From Epichloe hybrida (lineage: Eukaryota; Ascomycota; Sordariomycetes; Hypocreales; Clavicipitaceae): a stretch of DNA of 64,000 nt. Below are positions 23,222 through 35,029 of this stretch, piece by piece. The stretch is from contig JAFEKR010000046.1 of NCBI GenBank assembly GCA_019022495.1, positions 124,001 to 188,000 on the forward strand. Reading direction: 5' to 3'. The position numbers were made by a program, and so were the translations under genes. Under the pieces are notes generated by a model. The model ran no database searches, was not told where the DNA came from, and saw only the letters and a program-made list of their open reading frames with translations. Every line of letters starts with the position of its first letter. Position 1 is the first letter of the stretch.

Positions 23222-24941
23222 ATGGCCTCGAGCGATGATGATGCGCGGCCAACGATGCCTTCGGTGAGGTTCTGGCTATTATCCATCGGGTACGACATTT
23301 AGCACCATCTGAATCATGTTTCCACTTTGAAAAATTAAAGGCCTCATCTTACAGCGATCAACTTAGTGTCTGCCTCGGCCTGTTCCTCTCCATGATCGAC
23401 ACGTCCATCGTGGCAACGAGCCTCTACAGCATCGGCACCGAGTTCGGCAACGTAGCCGACGCAAACTGGGTAGCTCTTGCCTACACCCTCGCGTACATGG
23501 GCTGTGCCGTCGTCTTCTCCCGGATATCCGACATCGTCGGTCGTCGAGATGGCTTTGTCGCAGCATACGTGCTCTTTGTGGCCTTCTCGCTCGCTTGCGG
23601 GTGGTCCAAGAACATGCGTCAGCTCGTCGCCTTTCGTGCGATCCAAGGCATGGGCGGCTCGGGGCTGTACTCGCTGACCATGATCATGCTGCCGGAGATG
23701 AGTCCAGTCCATCTCCGGCAGCATATCGGCGCCATGGTGGGCTTCGTCGTCGCCGTGGCCGGTGTCCTGGGACCTGTGCTGGGCGGCCTGCTGACGAGCT
23801 ACACATCCTGGAGATGGGTGTTCTGGATCAACGGCCCCGTCGGAGCCGCCTCGCTGGCCGTATTCCTTCTCGGCTGGCCGAAGGAGGAGCACCGCCCGGT
23901 CCTGCACAAGCATTCGTGGAAGGGGCTGGATTACCCCGGCGCGTTTCTCACCATCGCCGCCGCCGTCCTCGTCGTCTTCTCCTTCCAGAGTGCCGGACAT
24001 GTCCCCGGGGCCGAAAAGAACAAGGCACAGGGCAACAATGGCTGGACGTCGGCCGTCTTCATCGCTCCCCTGGTCCTAGGTATCGTGTGCTGGATCGCCT
24101 TGTTCTCGTGGCAATACCTGATCGAGCGACGGTACTCGTCGCGCTTGTCTCCCATTCTCCCGATTCGTCTTCTCCGGCGCGGCATATACACGTCGTGCGT
24201 GCTCAACACGCTCCTCCTCGGGTTCCCGTACATGCTCTTGATCTTTGTGGTCCCGCTGCGCGTCCAGGTCGTGGGTGGCAAGTCGGCTCTCCTGGCGGGA
24301 GTCATGTTGCTGCCCATGCTGGCCATGGTTGCTGTTGGGAGCGTCGTCAGCGGAGCCGTCAATTCCAAGAAGCACATGATTGCCGAGTCGCTCCTCGTCG
24401 GATCTTGCCTCATGCTTCTGGGTTGCGGCCTGCTTACGACCCTCTCTACCCGTGACCTGGACTCGGCCAAGCTGCTGGGCTTCGTCACCTTCTGCGGCCT
24501 TGGCTTCGGGCTCACGGTTTCGTCTTCTACCATGATTGCATCTCTCGAGGCTCCTCCAAAAGACTACGGTAAGTCGACGACCCCAAATCCAGAGTTGAAA
24601 ACTTGGTGCTTGAGGCTGACCGTCTCGGGGGGGAAATAAATCAAAAATCAGCTTCCGCGCAGGGTATTCTCGCCCAAATGCGCATTCTGGGAGGAAGCCT
24701 GGGTATTGCCGCTTCCACGGCAATCCTGCACAAGGAGATGATGAGCGGCCGCGGGGCTTCTTCGCATGTAGCTGATCGTGTCAGGGCCACGTACGCGGAA
24801 GCGTTCCGCACAGACATGGTTGTCGCAACCGTCATTTCGGCCTTTGCCGTCTTGTTCACTCTCGTGGCCTTGCAGCAGCGTCGTAGGAGGCGGGCGAGAC
24901 GACTACGTGAGCAAGACCAGACGGCATCCAGCAAATCTTGA
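23222..24941 (+). CDS. MFS transporter, DHA2-like drug/H+ antiporter
   Basis: Exons 23222-23289, 23355-24568 and 24652-24941 give 523 residues, frame closed. The start MASSDDDARPTMPSVRFWLL leads to LCLGLFLSMIDTSIVATSL (TM1 with the D-x-S/T-I-V signature) and ANWVALAYTLAYMG. The cytoplasmic loop GRRDGF matches the MFS G-x-x-x-D-R-x-G-R-R region. IQGMGGSGLYSL and the motif C-like VAVAGVLGPVLGGLLTSYTS with WRWVFWINGPVG place it among antiporters. About 14 hydrophobic segments are expected, and GSLGIAASTAIL is near the end. It is likely a plasma-membrane exporter; its substrate is unknown. Co-orientation with GST and DOPA dioxygenase may hint at detoxification or export of a phenolic product, but this is inference. 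Confidence 0.9.
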
Positions 24942-26154
24942 CAATACACACATGCTGCCCGGATGGAATGCCCTGGGAACTCGGTAGATACCATGCGGCG
25001 TCAGGCCTTTTCGTCTGCCGACGCCCTTCCTCCCCCCCCTCCCTCTTTGAAACCTCGCATTGAGATTCTAGCCATGAGCTGCGCACATCCATGAGTTGAT
25101 TCGGTCCCCGACTCAAAACTGCCAGCGTGAAACTGCACTCTGATCCCCATCTGGCCCCACGGCCATCGCCATCTTGGCCATACCCGTCCGTCGTCTTTGT
25201 CTCGACCACACTCTCTGTAGCAGTTGATGACGCCATTTCGTCCAAACCCACGGAAAGCACCACACACACTTTCCGTCATAACACATGTCGACACGGCGCG
25301 TTGGAGCAAACGCTTTGGACCAAACGCTTTATTGGGAGAAGAAGTCTTTATTGTCTACAGAGCACGCGCCCTCACGCTCACTGGCACAGGCTTCCATTGC
25401 AATGGGATTGCAATCGTGACCGAGGCAGATGTAGACTTATTCAATGTACACCTAGTTCTTCACATCCTCCATTCTCCCTTCTGCGATGGAGCACTAACCA
25501 TCCTCCCCCCCCCCCTCTCCCCCTCCCATCTCATAGAAGTCTGTCGTGTGGGCCAGACAACACATACACAACAGTCTCCCATAGATCTCATTCCTCTTGT
25601 TTTAACCCATCGGAGGGCACGATAGAGAAATTATTATGAGAGAAAAAATAGGAAAAAAAAATCCAAAATGGGTGTCTTAAAAGGTCAAAATAAAAACAAA
25701 TAAAATGAGCCAGTTCACCGGAATGAGAGCTCGAAGAAAATCGCAGTATGTGGCTCTCAATTCCTAGTCTTTTGGTGTGCCTAGGCATGATGGTGAGAAA
25801 TCGCCGGCGGTCAAGTAGAAGTTCCAGAGAGACTGCGCGCATCGATCTGACAGTGGGTTGACTGCGCGTTGAGTTGTCTTCGAATTACCGGGCCTGAATC
25901 AGATAATGTGGATGAGAGAAGGTGGGTCAGATAGCTCCACGCGTGGTTTCGCCCAAGGGATCGTCATCTTGTTCTTTGGTCTGTTGAATCATTCCGAATC
26001 GGACATTATCCCAGACTCCTCTGAGTCATGACATCCAGAAGCGAATTCTCCCGCAAGTACATCGAAGCTCAAAGGTAAAAGAAGAAGAAAGAAAATACAC
26101 GGTACAGGTTTCTTGAGGTTGCCAAGACAAGTCACACCCATCTTCGTCGTCTCT
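24942..26154. other. Intergenic between convergent MFS and MSB2 genes
   Basis: 1.2 kb with pyrimidine-rich tracts (about 25505-25530) and A-rich runs (25640-25705). Open frames are short and unrelated to known families. Confidence 0.5.
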
Positions 26155-28638
26155 TCAGTTCCAGCCAAGAGAGTTTTCCGTGGCGACAGGAGCTGAGATA
26201 TTGGCGGTTCGAGCAGAGTGGCCGCCGCTACCGTGGGAATCGCGGGCACCAGCAGCGCCATAGGTGGAAACATCTCGGCTATAGAGAGCGCCTCCCATCA
26301 GAGCAGGGCTACCGTTGCCATTATATCGCATCTCTGAAGAGGCCGGGCTGCTGGTGATGGAACTAGCTCGGCGATGGCCTTGTCGCTTGCGCTTGTAACG
26401 TCGAGCGATGATGAACATGGCCGCACCGTACATGGCGCTGAATCCCAGTGCTGCGATAGCAATACCTGCAGTGGTGGCCTTCTGCTTGGAGGACTGGTTG
26501 CCACCATTGCCGGAGCCGAAAGCATCGTTGCTGTTATTGTTACCATTGCCACTGTCGTTGCTTTCACCGCTACTATTGGAGCTGCCATCGTTGAGATCGC
26601 CGCGGATGGGAATTTCCCATTCAATGAGTTCCGTCAAATTGCGAACAATAGGGTCGGCGTTATGGTAGAAGGCCGAGTTGGTTGACCAAATGTATATCTG
26701 CAGTTCATCCACAAGTGTGGCGGGGTAATTGAGCTGAGCAATAGTCGTAACATAGCCCCAGTTCTGAGTGTTATAGGGCACTAAATTGGATATTTGCAGC
26801 TTGTTGACATCGACGCCACTCGCATCGCTCAGGGCTCGGGGAAGATATTTGAAGATTTGGGCTGCGGCAACGGTGTTACTGGAGACGAACAGATAGTTCA
26901 AGGGGGACTTGAAGGCGATATGAATGGGCACTGTGCCTTCGGGCGCAGGTTTGTTCGGGTCATCGGGTAAAATGATCTTGGGAATTGTAGTTGGCAGGGC
27001 GTGTGACGTGGTGCGAGTGGCAGTCGTAGTTGGCGCGGTGAATGAGAACTTTGTAGGCTCGATGACGATGGTCGTGGGGAGCCAGTTGTCAGTGTTCGGA
27101 ACAGTAGCTGTAGGTCGAATGCTCGTGACGATGGGCTTCGTGGTCGATGTCTGAACAGTGCTCTGTGACGCGGTTGAAGTGCTCTGTGACGCGGTGGACG
27201 TGCTCGTCGTCTGTTTCACGGTTGGCTTGGTGCTAGTCGATTTCGCAGTCGTGGGAGGGACAGTCAAAGTCGAGTTGCCAACACGAACGATTGTGGACGG
27301 CAACCTGGTTTGACTCGTGGTTGAAATGGTGACTGGAAGGTCCGTCACTTTCGTCGGCGTCGTAGCGAATTCAGTCGTCCTTGTCCCATCGGCCCTGGTG
27401 GTGGAAGTGGGCAAGCCCGTTGCTGTGGTTGAGCCAGAGGTCGTCTTCGTCAGTGGGACCAGGGTGGTGCCGTTGCTGGGCAGTGACGACACCGGAGAGA
27501 TGTTGGTGGATGAGCCTCCAGTGGGGAGCAGTAGCGTCAAGGATGGTGTCAAGCCCGACGGGGTCTTTGTCGTCGTTGGTCCGACCCTCGAGTTCGTCGT
27601 CGCGGAACCTCCAGTAGAGAGTGGCAATGGCAATGTTGGCAGTAGAGCAGAGGGGGTTTTTGCTGCTGAGGGGCCTGTCGTCGAGTTTGCCGTCGTAGAG
27701 CCTCCAATAGGGAGCGGCAATTCCAGTAGTGGCGGAAGGCCAGAGGTAGTTGCCGTTGATGGGGGTCCGGGCGTTGTTGTACTCGCCGTAGCACCGGATG
27801 GGCCTTCCGTTGTTGATGCGCCAGTTGATGGAACAGGACCCGTCGTCGACGCAGTCTGGATGACGGTGGTGCTCGAGGGCCCAGGCACAAGATCAGTAAG
27901 AAGTGTACCGATCGGATCCAGAATGCCTCCTCCGATTGTGCTAGTTGTCGCGGGTGCCGTGTTGTTGACAGCCGGGGGGGCATCGACGGAAGTTGGCCGT
28001 GCCGTGCTCGCTTCACTTGTTGGGTCTTTGGCAGTAGAGGGCTCCTTGGAGCTGGACACGATACCCGTTGGGCCAATAAGAATGACCGAGTCGGTAGACG
28101 GGTTCTTCGTGCGGGTGCTTGGCAACTGCTTCGACTCAGTTTTCTTGGTGGTTGGGGTAATTGTAATTTCAGGCAAGCCTGACCCGGAGATGATGGTGGA
28201 AGACGCGGCCTTGGACTCGATGACGTCCGAACCCAAAATCCCCGAAACAATATCGCCCAGCAGATCTCGCTTGGTTGTCGATGACGACCTGATGGTGGTG
28301 AACGCGCCCGTGGAAGAGGACGATTCGGATTCGGTGATCGTCGTCGTCATCTTCGTGGGTTCGCCGGTGGAAGAGGACGATTCGGATTTGGTGATCGTCG
28401 TCGTCTTCGTGGGTTCGCCGGTGGACGAGGACGATTCGGATGTGGTGATGGTTGTTGTCGTCGTTGTCGTCGTGGGTTTGCCGGTGGAAGAGGACGATTC
28501 GGATGTGGTGACCGTGGTGTTGATGTATTCCTTCCTGATCTCCCGAGGGAAATAAATTCGGGGTCGCTCCGGCTGGTTGGCAGCAACAGAGGTTGCCATA
28601 GCCAAGGCCGAAGCCAGAATGAATGACTTAGCATACAT
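26155..28638 (-). CDS. MSB2: Msb2-type signalling mucin
   Basis: A single-exon protein of 827 residues. The signal peptide MYAKSFILASALAMATSVAA is followed by a long Ser/Thr/Pro-rich mucin region, including four near-copies of TSESSSSTGEPTK at about 45-115. The conserved extracellular part runs from about 555: FKSPLNYLFVSSNTVAAAQIF, KLQISNLVPYNTQNWGYVTT, DELQIYIWSTNSAFYHN. One transmembrane helix at about 718-742 (IAIAALGFSAMYGAAMFII) is followed by ARRYKRKRQGHRR and a short cytoplasmic tail ending ARTANISAPVATENSLGWN. The tail SGGHSARTANISAPV... is, as I recall, the hallmark C-terminus of filamentous-fungal Msb2. Msb2 senses surfaces and feeds the Cdc42-Ste20 branch of the filamentation/pathogenicity MAPK route together with Sho1. 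The 412-codon antisense frame over the mucin region is a shadow. Confidence 0.92.
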   Translation of the reverse strand: MYAKSFILASALAMATSVAANQPERPRIYFPREIRKEYINTTVTTSESSSSTGKPTTTTTTTTITTSESSSSTGEPTKTTTITKSESSSSTGEPTKMTTTITESESSSSTGAFTTIRSSSTTKRDLLGDIVSGILGSDVIESKAASSTIISGSGLPEITITPTTKKTESKQLPSTRTKNPSTDSVILIGPTGIVSSSKEPSTAKDPTSEASTARPTSVDAPPAVNNTAPATTSTIGGGILDPIGTLLTDLVPGPSSTTVIQTASTTGPVPSTGASTTEGPSGATASTTTPGPPSTATTSGLPPLLELPLPIGGSTTANSTTGPSAAKTPSALLPTLPLPLSTGGSATTNSRVGPTTTKTPSGLTPSLTLLLPTGGSSTNISPVSSLPSNGTTLVPLTKTTSGSTTATGLPTSTTRADGTRTTEFATTPTKVTDLPVTISTTSQTRLPSTIVRVGNSTLTVPPTTAKSTSTKPTVKQTTSTSTASQSTSTASQSTVQTSTTKPIVTSIRPTATVPNTDNWLPTTIVIEPTKFSFTAPTTTATRTTSHALPTTIPKIILPDDPNKPAPEGTVPIHIAFKSPLNYLFVSSNTVAAAQIFKYLPRALSDASGVDVNKLQISNLVPYNTQNWGYVTTIAQLNYPATLVDELQIYIWSTNSAFYHNADPIVRNLTELIEWEIPIRGDLNDGSSNSSGESNDSGNGNNNSNDAFGSGNGGNQSSKQKATTAGIAIAALGFSAMYGAAMFIIARRYKRKRQGHRRASSITSSPASSEMRYNGNGSPALMGGALYSRDVSTYGAAGARDSHGSGGHSARTANISAPVATENSLGWN

Positions 28639-31600
28639 GATTGTGCAGATTTTCTGGTCTCGAGCTTGCCGGTTGATTCAATTTGTTGGGTTGTAAAAAT
28701 ATGTATTCTTGTTGGAGCAGTATGTACTAGACACGAGTGAGTTTTTTGAAGCAATTGTCATTGTCGTACACACGAGAAACTGACCGGCAGAAAAACGATA
28801 GAACGAGTGTACTTGACGCAAATGCCAATGAGTGTGTTCTGCAATTGTCAGTTAGTGGCTATCCTTATTTTTCGTGCCTTGACATGCCCATGTGGAGGTC
28901 TTGGCATTCGACTTCGAGGTACAAACTAGCCCCGTGTTGCGAGACATGATTGACGGTGGCATGCATGGCAAGGACGCCATGCTTGTGTTTTCTATCCGGC
29001 CAGTCCAGCCAAGCTAATTCATGACCTCGATTCGAGAGAGGTGGCAGAGGTGGCAGGGCAACTCACGTCTATTTCCAAGCAAACGATAATATGTATATTG
29101 GCGAAGAAGCAGTAATGATAGACAAGGTTGCAGAGCGAGGATAAAGGAGCGACTAGACGATATCAAACTCGTCCAAACTTGCAAAGCAACCGAGATGGCG
29201 AAATTCGTCCGTGACAGCGTTTGTCCTGAGGTCAAGGGTCGGGGTTGCGTCGAAGACAGCGGTCAGTCGTCAACGTGCATTTGTCCCTGTGCCGCCAGGA
29301 CACCAACAAACTCTCGATCGAGTCGATGCAGCAGGATGAGTTTGAAAGATTGAACGCGCGACGAAAAGCGCAAGATTGTCGAGGATCGCAAGAGACGTCG
29401 TCGCCTGGGAAGCGCGGGTGACGGGTCGGGGGGGCTTGGGGATGAAGAAGGAGGGAAAAGAAGGGCAAGGGGCGCTGGTAAGAAGATGTGTTGAAGCACA
29501 AGACGCACCACAGAGCCACAGAGCCACAGAGCCACAGAGACGGGGGGGGGGGGAGGAATGGGCGGCGGAGAATGGAAACACGACAGGGCGAGGGGCGTGG
29601 GTGGATGGGAAAATAATGGCAAAGGCGGCCAGACAAGAGACCAAAAAAAAAACTTGCACTCTGGACGGGAGGGAGCACCGATGCGTCTGGTGGTGGTACC
29701 GCCAGGCGGAGTGCCACCATCCATCCATCTGGTCTGGTCGTCTGGTCTGATCTGGCCTGGTCTGGTAAAAAAGTTCTGGTCTGGTCTCCTGGAGCACCAG
29801 CGCGCAGCGCAGCACAGGGTGCCACAAGACCAAACAGAACAAGGCACAAGCACTCACAAGCACTCACAAGCACAGGGCGCTGGACCGCGGCCGCTGAGAA
29901 GACGCAGCCGCCCGCAGCGTGCTAGTGCGCTGGAGCGTGAGAACACAATGCAGTGGGGCCGCACAAAGACTGCCGGGCACCAACATTGGACGTGCTGGGC
30001 TGACTAGCACGCTGCTCGCTGCTCGCTCGCTATGTACATGTACAGTCTTCTCAAAGCAGATTGCACTCGCACTTGTACATAAGTTGTTAGTCGGGTCACG
30101 GACATGGGCATGGGCATGGGCATGGGCATGGACGTGGACGTGGACGTGGACGTGGGCATGGACATGGACATGGGGCGTGGGGCGTGGATGGGCGTGGGCT
30201 GGCGGTGCCGTGCCGTGCCACCGTGCCCTTTTGCCTGCTCGCCCAAAAGGCCACCGGCCAGTGCTATTATTGTCAATGCGCCATTAAAACTATCGCCGCC
30301 ACCAATGCGTTATATCGATTCCTACTTCTGGTTGCTCATTGCACTGTGTTATGACTACAATTTCTCCATATGTACATGTAGACCGCGTACAACCGCGTGT
30401 TGTTTAGTTGGCATTTAATTGATGAGATTTAATCCATTGGTCAACGCATCTTCCCTGGCATGAGGGCCCACTGGGGGCTTATGTAAACGCGTCGAGGTGA
30501 CCAGTAGAGGGACGGCGCATTGTGAAGGTGGCTGCTCCTTCCTTGCAATTCGCTCATGCATCTTCCTCCCACCGGCCCCTTTTTCTCTTTTTCTCCTCGT
30601 CGAGAATGCACAATGGAAGCTCGCACGAGAACAACTCCAGCCCCAAGCCATCGAAGCGGTTCCTAATTTCCTAATACCAGGCAGGCCAGCAGCACCCGAG
30701 AGAAACTCGCCATTTCTTGTCATTTCCAGAAGCCCAACTCCGGAGGGAGTGAGCACTTCTGAATCCTGATAGTCTGAGATCCTGACGCTTGTGGAAATTA
30801 CGTCCTGCACCAATGCAAACGCACTGCGGCTCGGCGTCAGCAATTTTGTGCCGGAAATTTTGTTTCTCTTCTTGGCGGCCCGACCAGGCAGTTGCGGACG
30901 GAATTATCAGCTCATGTCTTATCATCAACGAGCTGGAGTTTCAGAGTCCACCCAGTGGCACGTCACTCCCCCGGCCCTGGTCAGTGGTGCGACATGAGTC
31001 TGTCCGCAAGGCTTGGCTTCGCGACATTACATGTACATACTCCGTGCATGTACGTACAGTAAAGACATGGACCTTGCTCAGCCGTAATGCCGGCTCACCA
31101 CCTTGGTAGCTTCCAAGCGATGAAAGCTCACCCCCCAGTTATTCTGGGTTGGCGTGGTTTGTGCCTGAAGCTATGACCAGACCTCATCAGGGATAGAGAG
31201 GCATGATTATTGGCCCCTCCTGCACCTACCACATCGTTGTTCTACCAAGGTCAACAAATAAACAATCCCTGATTCACTGGCCAATGTGATCCCAGCTACG
31301 AAATGATTGGCCCCAAAGAGACTTTATGAGGCATCGCCACCATTGATATCTTTCAAAAAATGATGTGGCCTGTTTACAAAGAGGGTTTCGCTTATCACAT
31401 CGAGGACGGCAATCTATTGTTAGGTATCGTCAACAAGCATCACGCCAAGTCGTCAACTGCCATAATAACCCGTGCGGCCAGTATGAATCATGTTATTGAA
31501 AATTACTCCGTACTATATGCATAACATTATATGTGGACGACATACGGATTAATACACATAATGGGCAAAGGCCTTCTCGTCGCCTCGATTACAGCGGCAA

Positions 31601-33531
31601 GCAAATGGATCATGAACCGGGCTGCCGGGCTGCCGGGCTGCATGCCGGGCCTGTCGACTGAATTGATAATGGGGTAGTAGGTCGATGTGCCACTTCCGTC
31701 ATAGCTTAACATTAGAGCTAGCGAAATTGACTTGGAAACAGAGAACCTGTGCGCTATGGCACGGGAAATGGGATGGGGATTGTTCCGTTACCAGCGATAC
31801 TAGCTCGGCCTTGTCCCCACGAGTTTCTATTCCACTTGTGTGAAAAAGAAGAAAGAAACAGAAGACAGAAACAGAAGAAAGAGAAAGAAGAAAGAAAAAG
31901 AACGGGTGATGCTGCTTGGACAACTCCACTTGGCGGCTTCTGATCTCTTTGCTTTGGAAACTCCTTCAAAGGACTGGGGTGCCCTCCGCAACACTCGATT
32001 GGAACTTCAGTTGCTCCATGCCCTATTAGCAGCCAAGCTATTTCCCGTGCCGTGCCCCCTTTCCATCCGTCAGGGGTAGCCAAAGTTCGGCGGATGCGTT
32101 GGGTACTCCGTAATACTTCACACCTTTGTGGCAGCGGTTCGTCTGGCCTCGATGGAAGATGTTATTAATAATTCGTTCCGTACCGAGTACAAGGAGTCAA
32201 GGCTTCTGCAGCGCCACCATTGTACGGAGTATTCATTATGCCCAAATTGCACTACGGATCTTTAATCCGCAAATTGCACAATCCATCTACAGCACGGTTC
32301 ACGAGGTACGGATTACGGAGTACTCGACCGAGTCCTGTAATACTCCGTACTCCAGATCGTTCAGACTGGATATGCAGCAAGTGCTTCATTCTGAGTTTGC
32401 TTTCATTTCCGACCGCAGACTCTATGTTTCCTTTTACGCGGTGAGAATGGCTGAATGCCGTGCTCGCCTTGCGTCTGTCTCGCCTTACACAGAACTAATT
32501 TACGGACGCACGCACGATAATACCCGGCAGTTAAAACAACAGTGCAGGATTTAGCGTGTACTAGCCCAGGTGCTTGTCTTGGACAGAAATTTCTTTCAAT
32601 TCAATTCAAAGTGACCCGTTTCCTGTAGTCGGTAGGTTCGTTTCTACAGATCGGAAAACAGCAATGACGGCGGTTCGCAATGCTAATAAACAGTACATTC
32701 TTCAACAAGAGGTTTTCATGCATTTCGAGCAAATCACGGTGCTCCCAATGCCACCTACTATTAGTTTGCCTGTCCTTCATGTCCTTCATCCGGTCTTGCC
32801 CCCTTGCCCCCTTGCCCGGCATAGCCACGCGATGGAGTGAGTTGTACCAAGTGATGTGACAGGTCAGTCGGTGTGGGACGACTGACAGACCACAGGTTGG
32901 GGTCCAGGCCTGTTCGTACCTTTTAAAACGAGGACACGCATCGGAAGGCTTGTTGAGAGGGAGAGAAGGACAGAGAAAAAGGCTTCTTTCGGGGGAGAAT
33001 TCTCTGGCCCATCGTAGATTGAATAAGAGCCTTGCGCGACAAGTTCACACAGCATCGCTGACGTGAGTGGTTCCCGCGTTTCCCGTGATTCCCGCATACA
33101 CAATGCAATCAATGGCTGAGAGTCTGAGACACGTCTCTCTCTGTCCTCCGGCACGCCCGTGAAGCCTGCCATTGACAGGAATGACGATGGGACATGGACG
33201 CGTAGATTGGACCCTTGTTATCATTACGCCCGCGTGCATTGGAACGCCAAGCTGGCGTTTCGTGACATGTTGAGATAGAGGCTGCGGTTTGGGAAGGAAA
33301 AAAAAAGAGAAGAAAAAAACCCTATAGGGTAGCGCAGCGATCTCGGACGGGTTGATCATATGCGACGACGGCCGTCAAGGGGGCGCATTCTGCCGCCCAG
33401 GGTTGAGCAGCTCGCTCATCAAACAAGTGCCCCAGCTTTTCATCTCGTTTGCGTGTTTGTGTCGCGGCAACAAACCACACAGAACCACCAGACCTGGAAT
33501 TGCACCCGGCCGTTCATCCTGCCGCCCAGCC
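28639..33531. other. Gene-poor 4.9 kb region with minisatellites
   Basis: No supportable gene in 4.9 kb. Features seen are CACAGAGC-type repeats at 29511-29540, TCTGG repeats at 29730-29793, a 10-bp CAAGCACTCA array at 29847-29874, a GGCATG/GGACGT hexamer array at 30100-30198, a purine-rich strand-asymmetric tract at 31840-31905, and five TACGGAGTA words between 31504 and 32349. Overlapping open frames at 29232-29873 occur in all three minus frames and have no family features. Part of this may be the long promoter of MSB2. Confidence 0.5.
30100..30198. repeat. Hexanucleotide minisatellite (GGCATG / GGACGT)
   Basis: A run of four GGCATG units, four GGACGT units and further variants ending in GGGCGTGG. 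It gives spurious alternating Met-Gly and Val-Asp frames. Confidence 0.9.
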
Positions 33532-34379
33532 ATGGCGCGCCGACAACATCTCACCTTGACGGTACTCCTCGCCGCCATCGTCTTCTTCAGCATAACCTAC
33601 CTCTTCTCCGGCAGCTCATCGTCCATCCGACACGTCGCACCGTTGAATGCCGGTCGGGGTGATGATGCTCACCAACAAGCCGGTATACCTGCGGCTGCGG
33701 TCCAAAAGTCAACGGCAGCGCCAGCGCCACCGTCCGAACCTAAATCCGACTTCGCCATCGACCTCGATGCGATGCCGAATCTATCTGCAGGCGACCCCAT
33801 AGCACCCAGACTGGAGAACGCGACTCTCAAGTACGTCGGATTCCCTCACGCTCCCATGACCTTGCCCGTTGCTGCCCCTCATGGTTACCGTTCCCGTTCC
33901 CGTTCCCGTTCCCGTCCCGGACACTGACGAATGCACATGGTATTAGAGCGGAACTCGGACGGGCGACGTGGAAATTCCTGCACACAATGGTTGCCCGGTT
34001 CCCCGACAAGCCGTCCGAGAGCGATCGCAAAACCCTCGAGTCCTTCTTCCACCTGCTCGCAAGACTGTACCCCTGTGGCGATTGTGCTCGCCACTTCAGC
34101 GAGATGCTGAAAAAGTACCCGCCTCAGACGAGCAGTCGCAGCGCCGCTGCGGGATGGCTGTGTGCCTCGCACAACATGGTGAACAAGAGATTGGGAAAGC
34201 CGCAATTCGACTGCACCAAGATTGGAGACTTTTATGACTGCGGGTGCGGCGATGACGAGAAGGACAAGGGTAAACACGACGAGGAGAAGAGAGGGGTGGA
34301 TGGGAATGCGCCGTTTTTTGGGATTGAACGGATGGGAGAAACAGATGCGCGACCCAAGGTAGCAGTCGCGGATCCTTGA
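33532..34379 (+). CDS. ERV2: FAD-linked sulfhydryl oxidase, Erv2 type (ER)
   Basis: Exons 33532-33830 and 33947-34379 give 243 residues. The N-terminus MARRQHLTLTVLLAAIVFFS is a signal anchor. A disordered linker of about 75 residues follows. The Erv/ALR domain starts at ELGRATWKFLHTMVARFPDKPS. The redox-active CxxC is YPCGDCARHF (C143, C146). The FAD-contacting segment is CASHNMVNKRLGKPQFDC, followed by YDCGCG, a CGC-type shuttle motif typical of Erv2. Erv2 oxidises thiols with O2 in the ER lumen and supports disulfide formation independently of Ero1. The 116-nt intron contains a GTTCCC hexamer array (33889-33918). Length is near that of yeast Erv2 plus the linker. Confidence 0.92.
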
Positions 34380-35029
34380 TGGTGTTGTTTGTCAATGTAA
34401 CTTCAACTTTTAGAATGTACCTTAATGAAATGGCATCATGTTCACTCTGTCGCCGGGTTTTGGGGCTACAGGTTCGTGTCATGGGCGCTTAGCCATGCAA
34501 TCGTTATGCAGATGCAGATGCATCAGGGGGAACCAAACACGGCTATTGCTGTTTATGAAAAACTACAAGCCGCGACTCACGTCAAGACGATTGCCATACT
34601 CGGTACACGGTCGTTGTTTATTACATCGTCCTGCGTCAACTGCTGAGTATGATACGATCGCTTTTGTTTTTTTGCCCAAGGAAGATGCGGTGCCTTTGCT
34701 TTGCTCGCCCACCGAGCCACCAATTCAGCCGTTGATTTCAGCCGTTGATTTTAGGCACTCAATAGCCGAGGGCCTCTAATGCGTAAACACGCATACATAT
34801 GTAGGTCGCTAATAGAAGCCAAATGGTCACAAGTATACCATAATTGCGTTATCATTATTATTATAGTCTAGCTAATGTTATTATCACTCGCTATACGATA
34901 CGAGTTAGCATCAAGGACATATAAAGTCAGGTCTCTGCAACACTCCTTTCACGTAGAACATGAAGCATAGACATCCTTGGGTTTTCTCTGGCGTTCAAGG
35001 CCCTATCCAAAGCCATATTCAATATCAAG
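34380..35029. other. Intergenic, no gene seen
   Basis: An AT-richer spacer, with TTATTATTA-type sequence at about 34840-34890. No supportable feature. Confidence 0.45.

Noticed and set aside
27317..28555. 412-codon plus-strand frame opposite MSB2
   Set aside because: It mirrors the Ser/Thr-rich repeats of the mucin as Val/Asp-rich sequence and has no start context or domain.
29232..29873. 213-, 196- and 197-codon frames on the minus strand
   Set aside because: Three overlapping frames in the same low-complexity DNA; no conserved motif or codon bias.
30415..30843. 142-codon minus-strand frame
   Set aside because: No recognisable motif, no introns, and the surrounding region is spacer-like.
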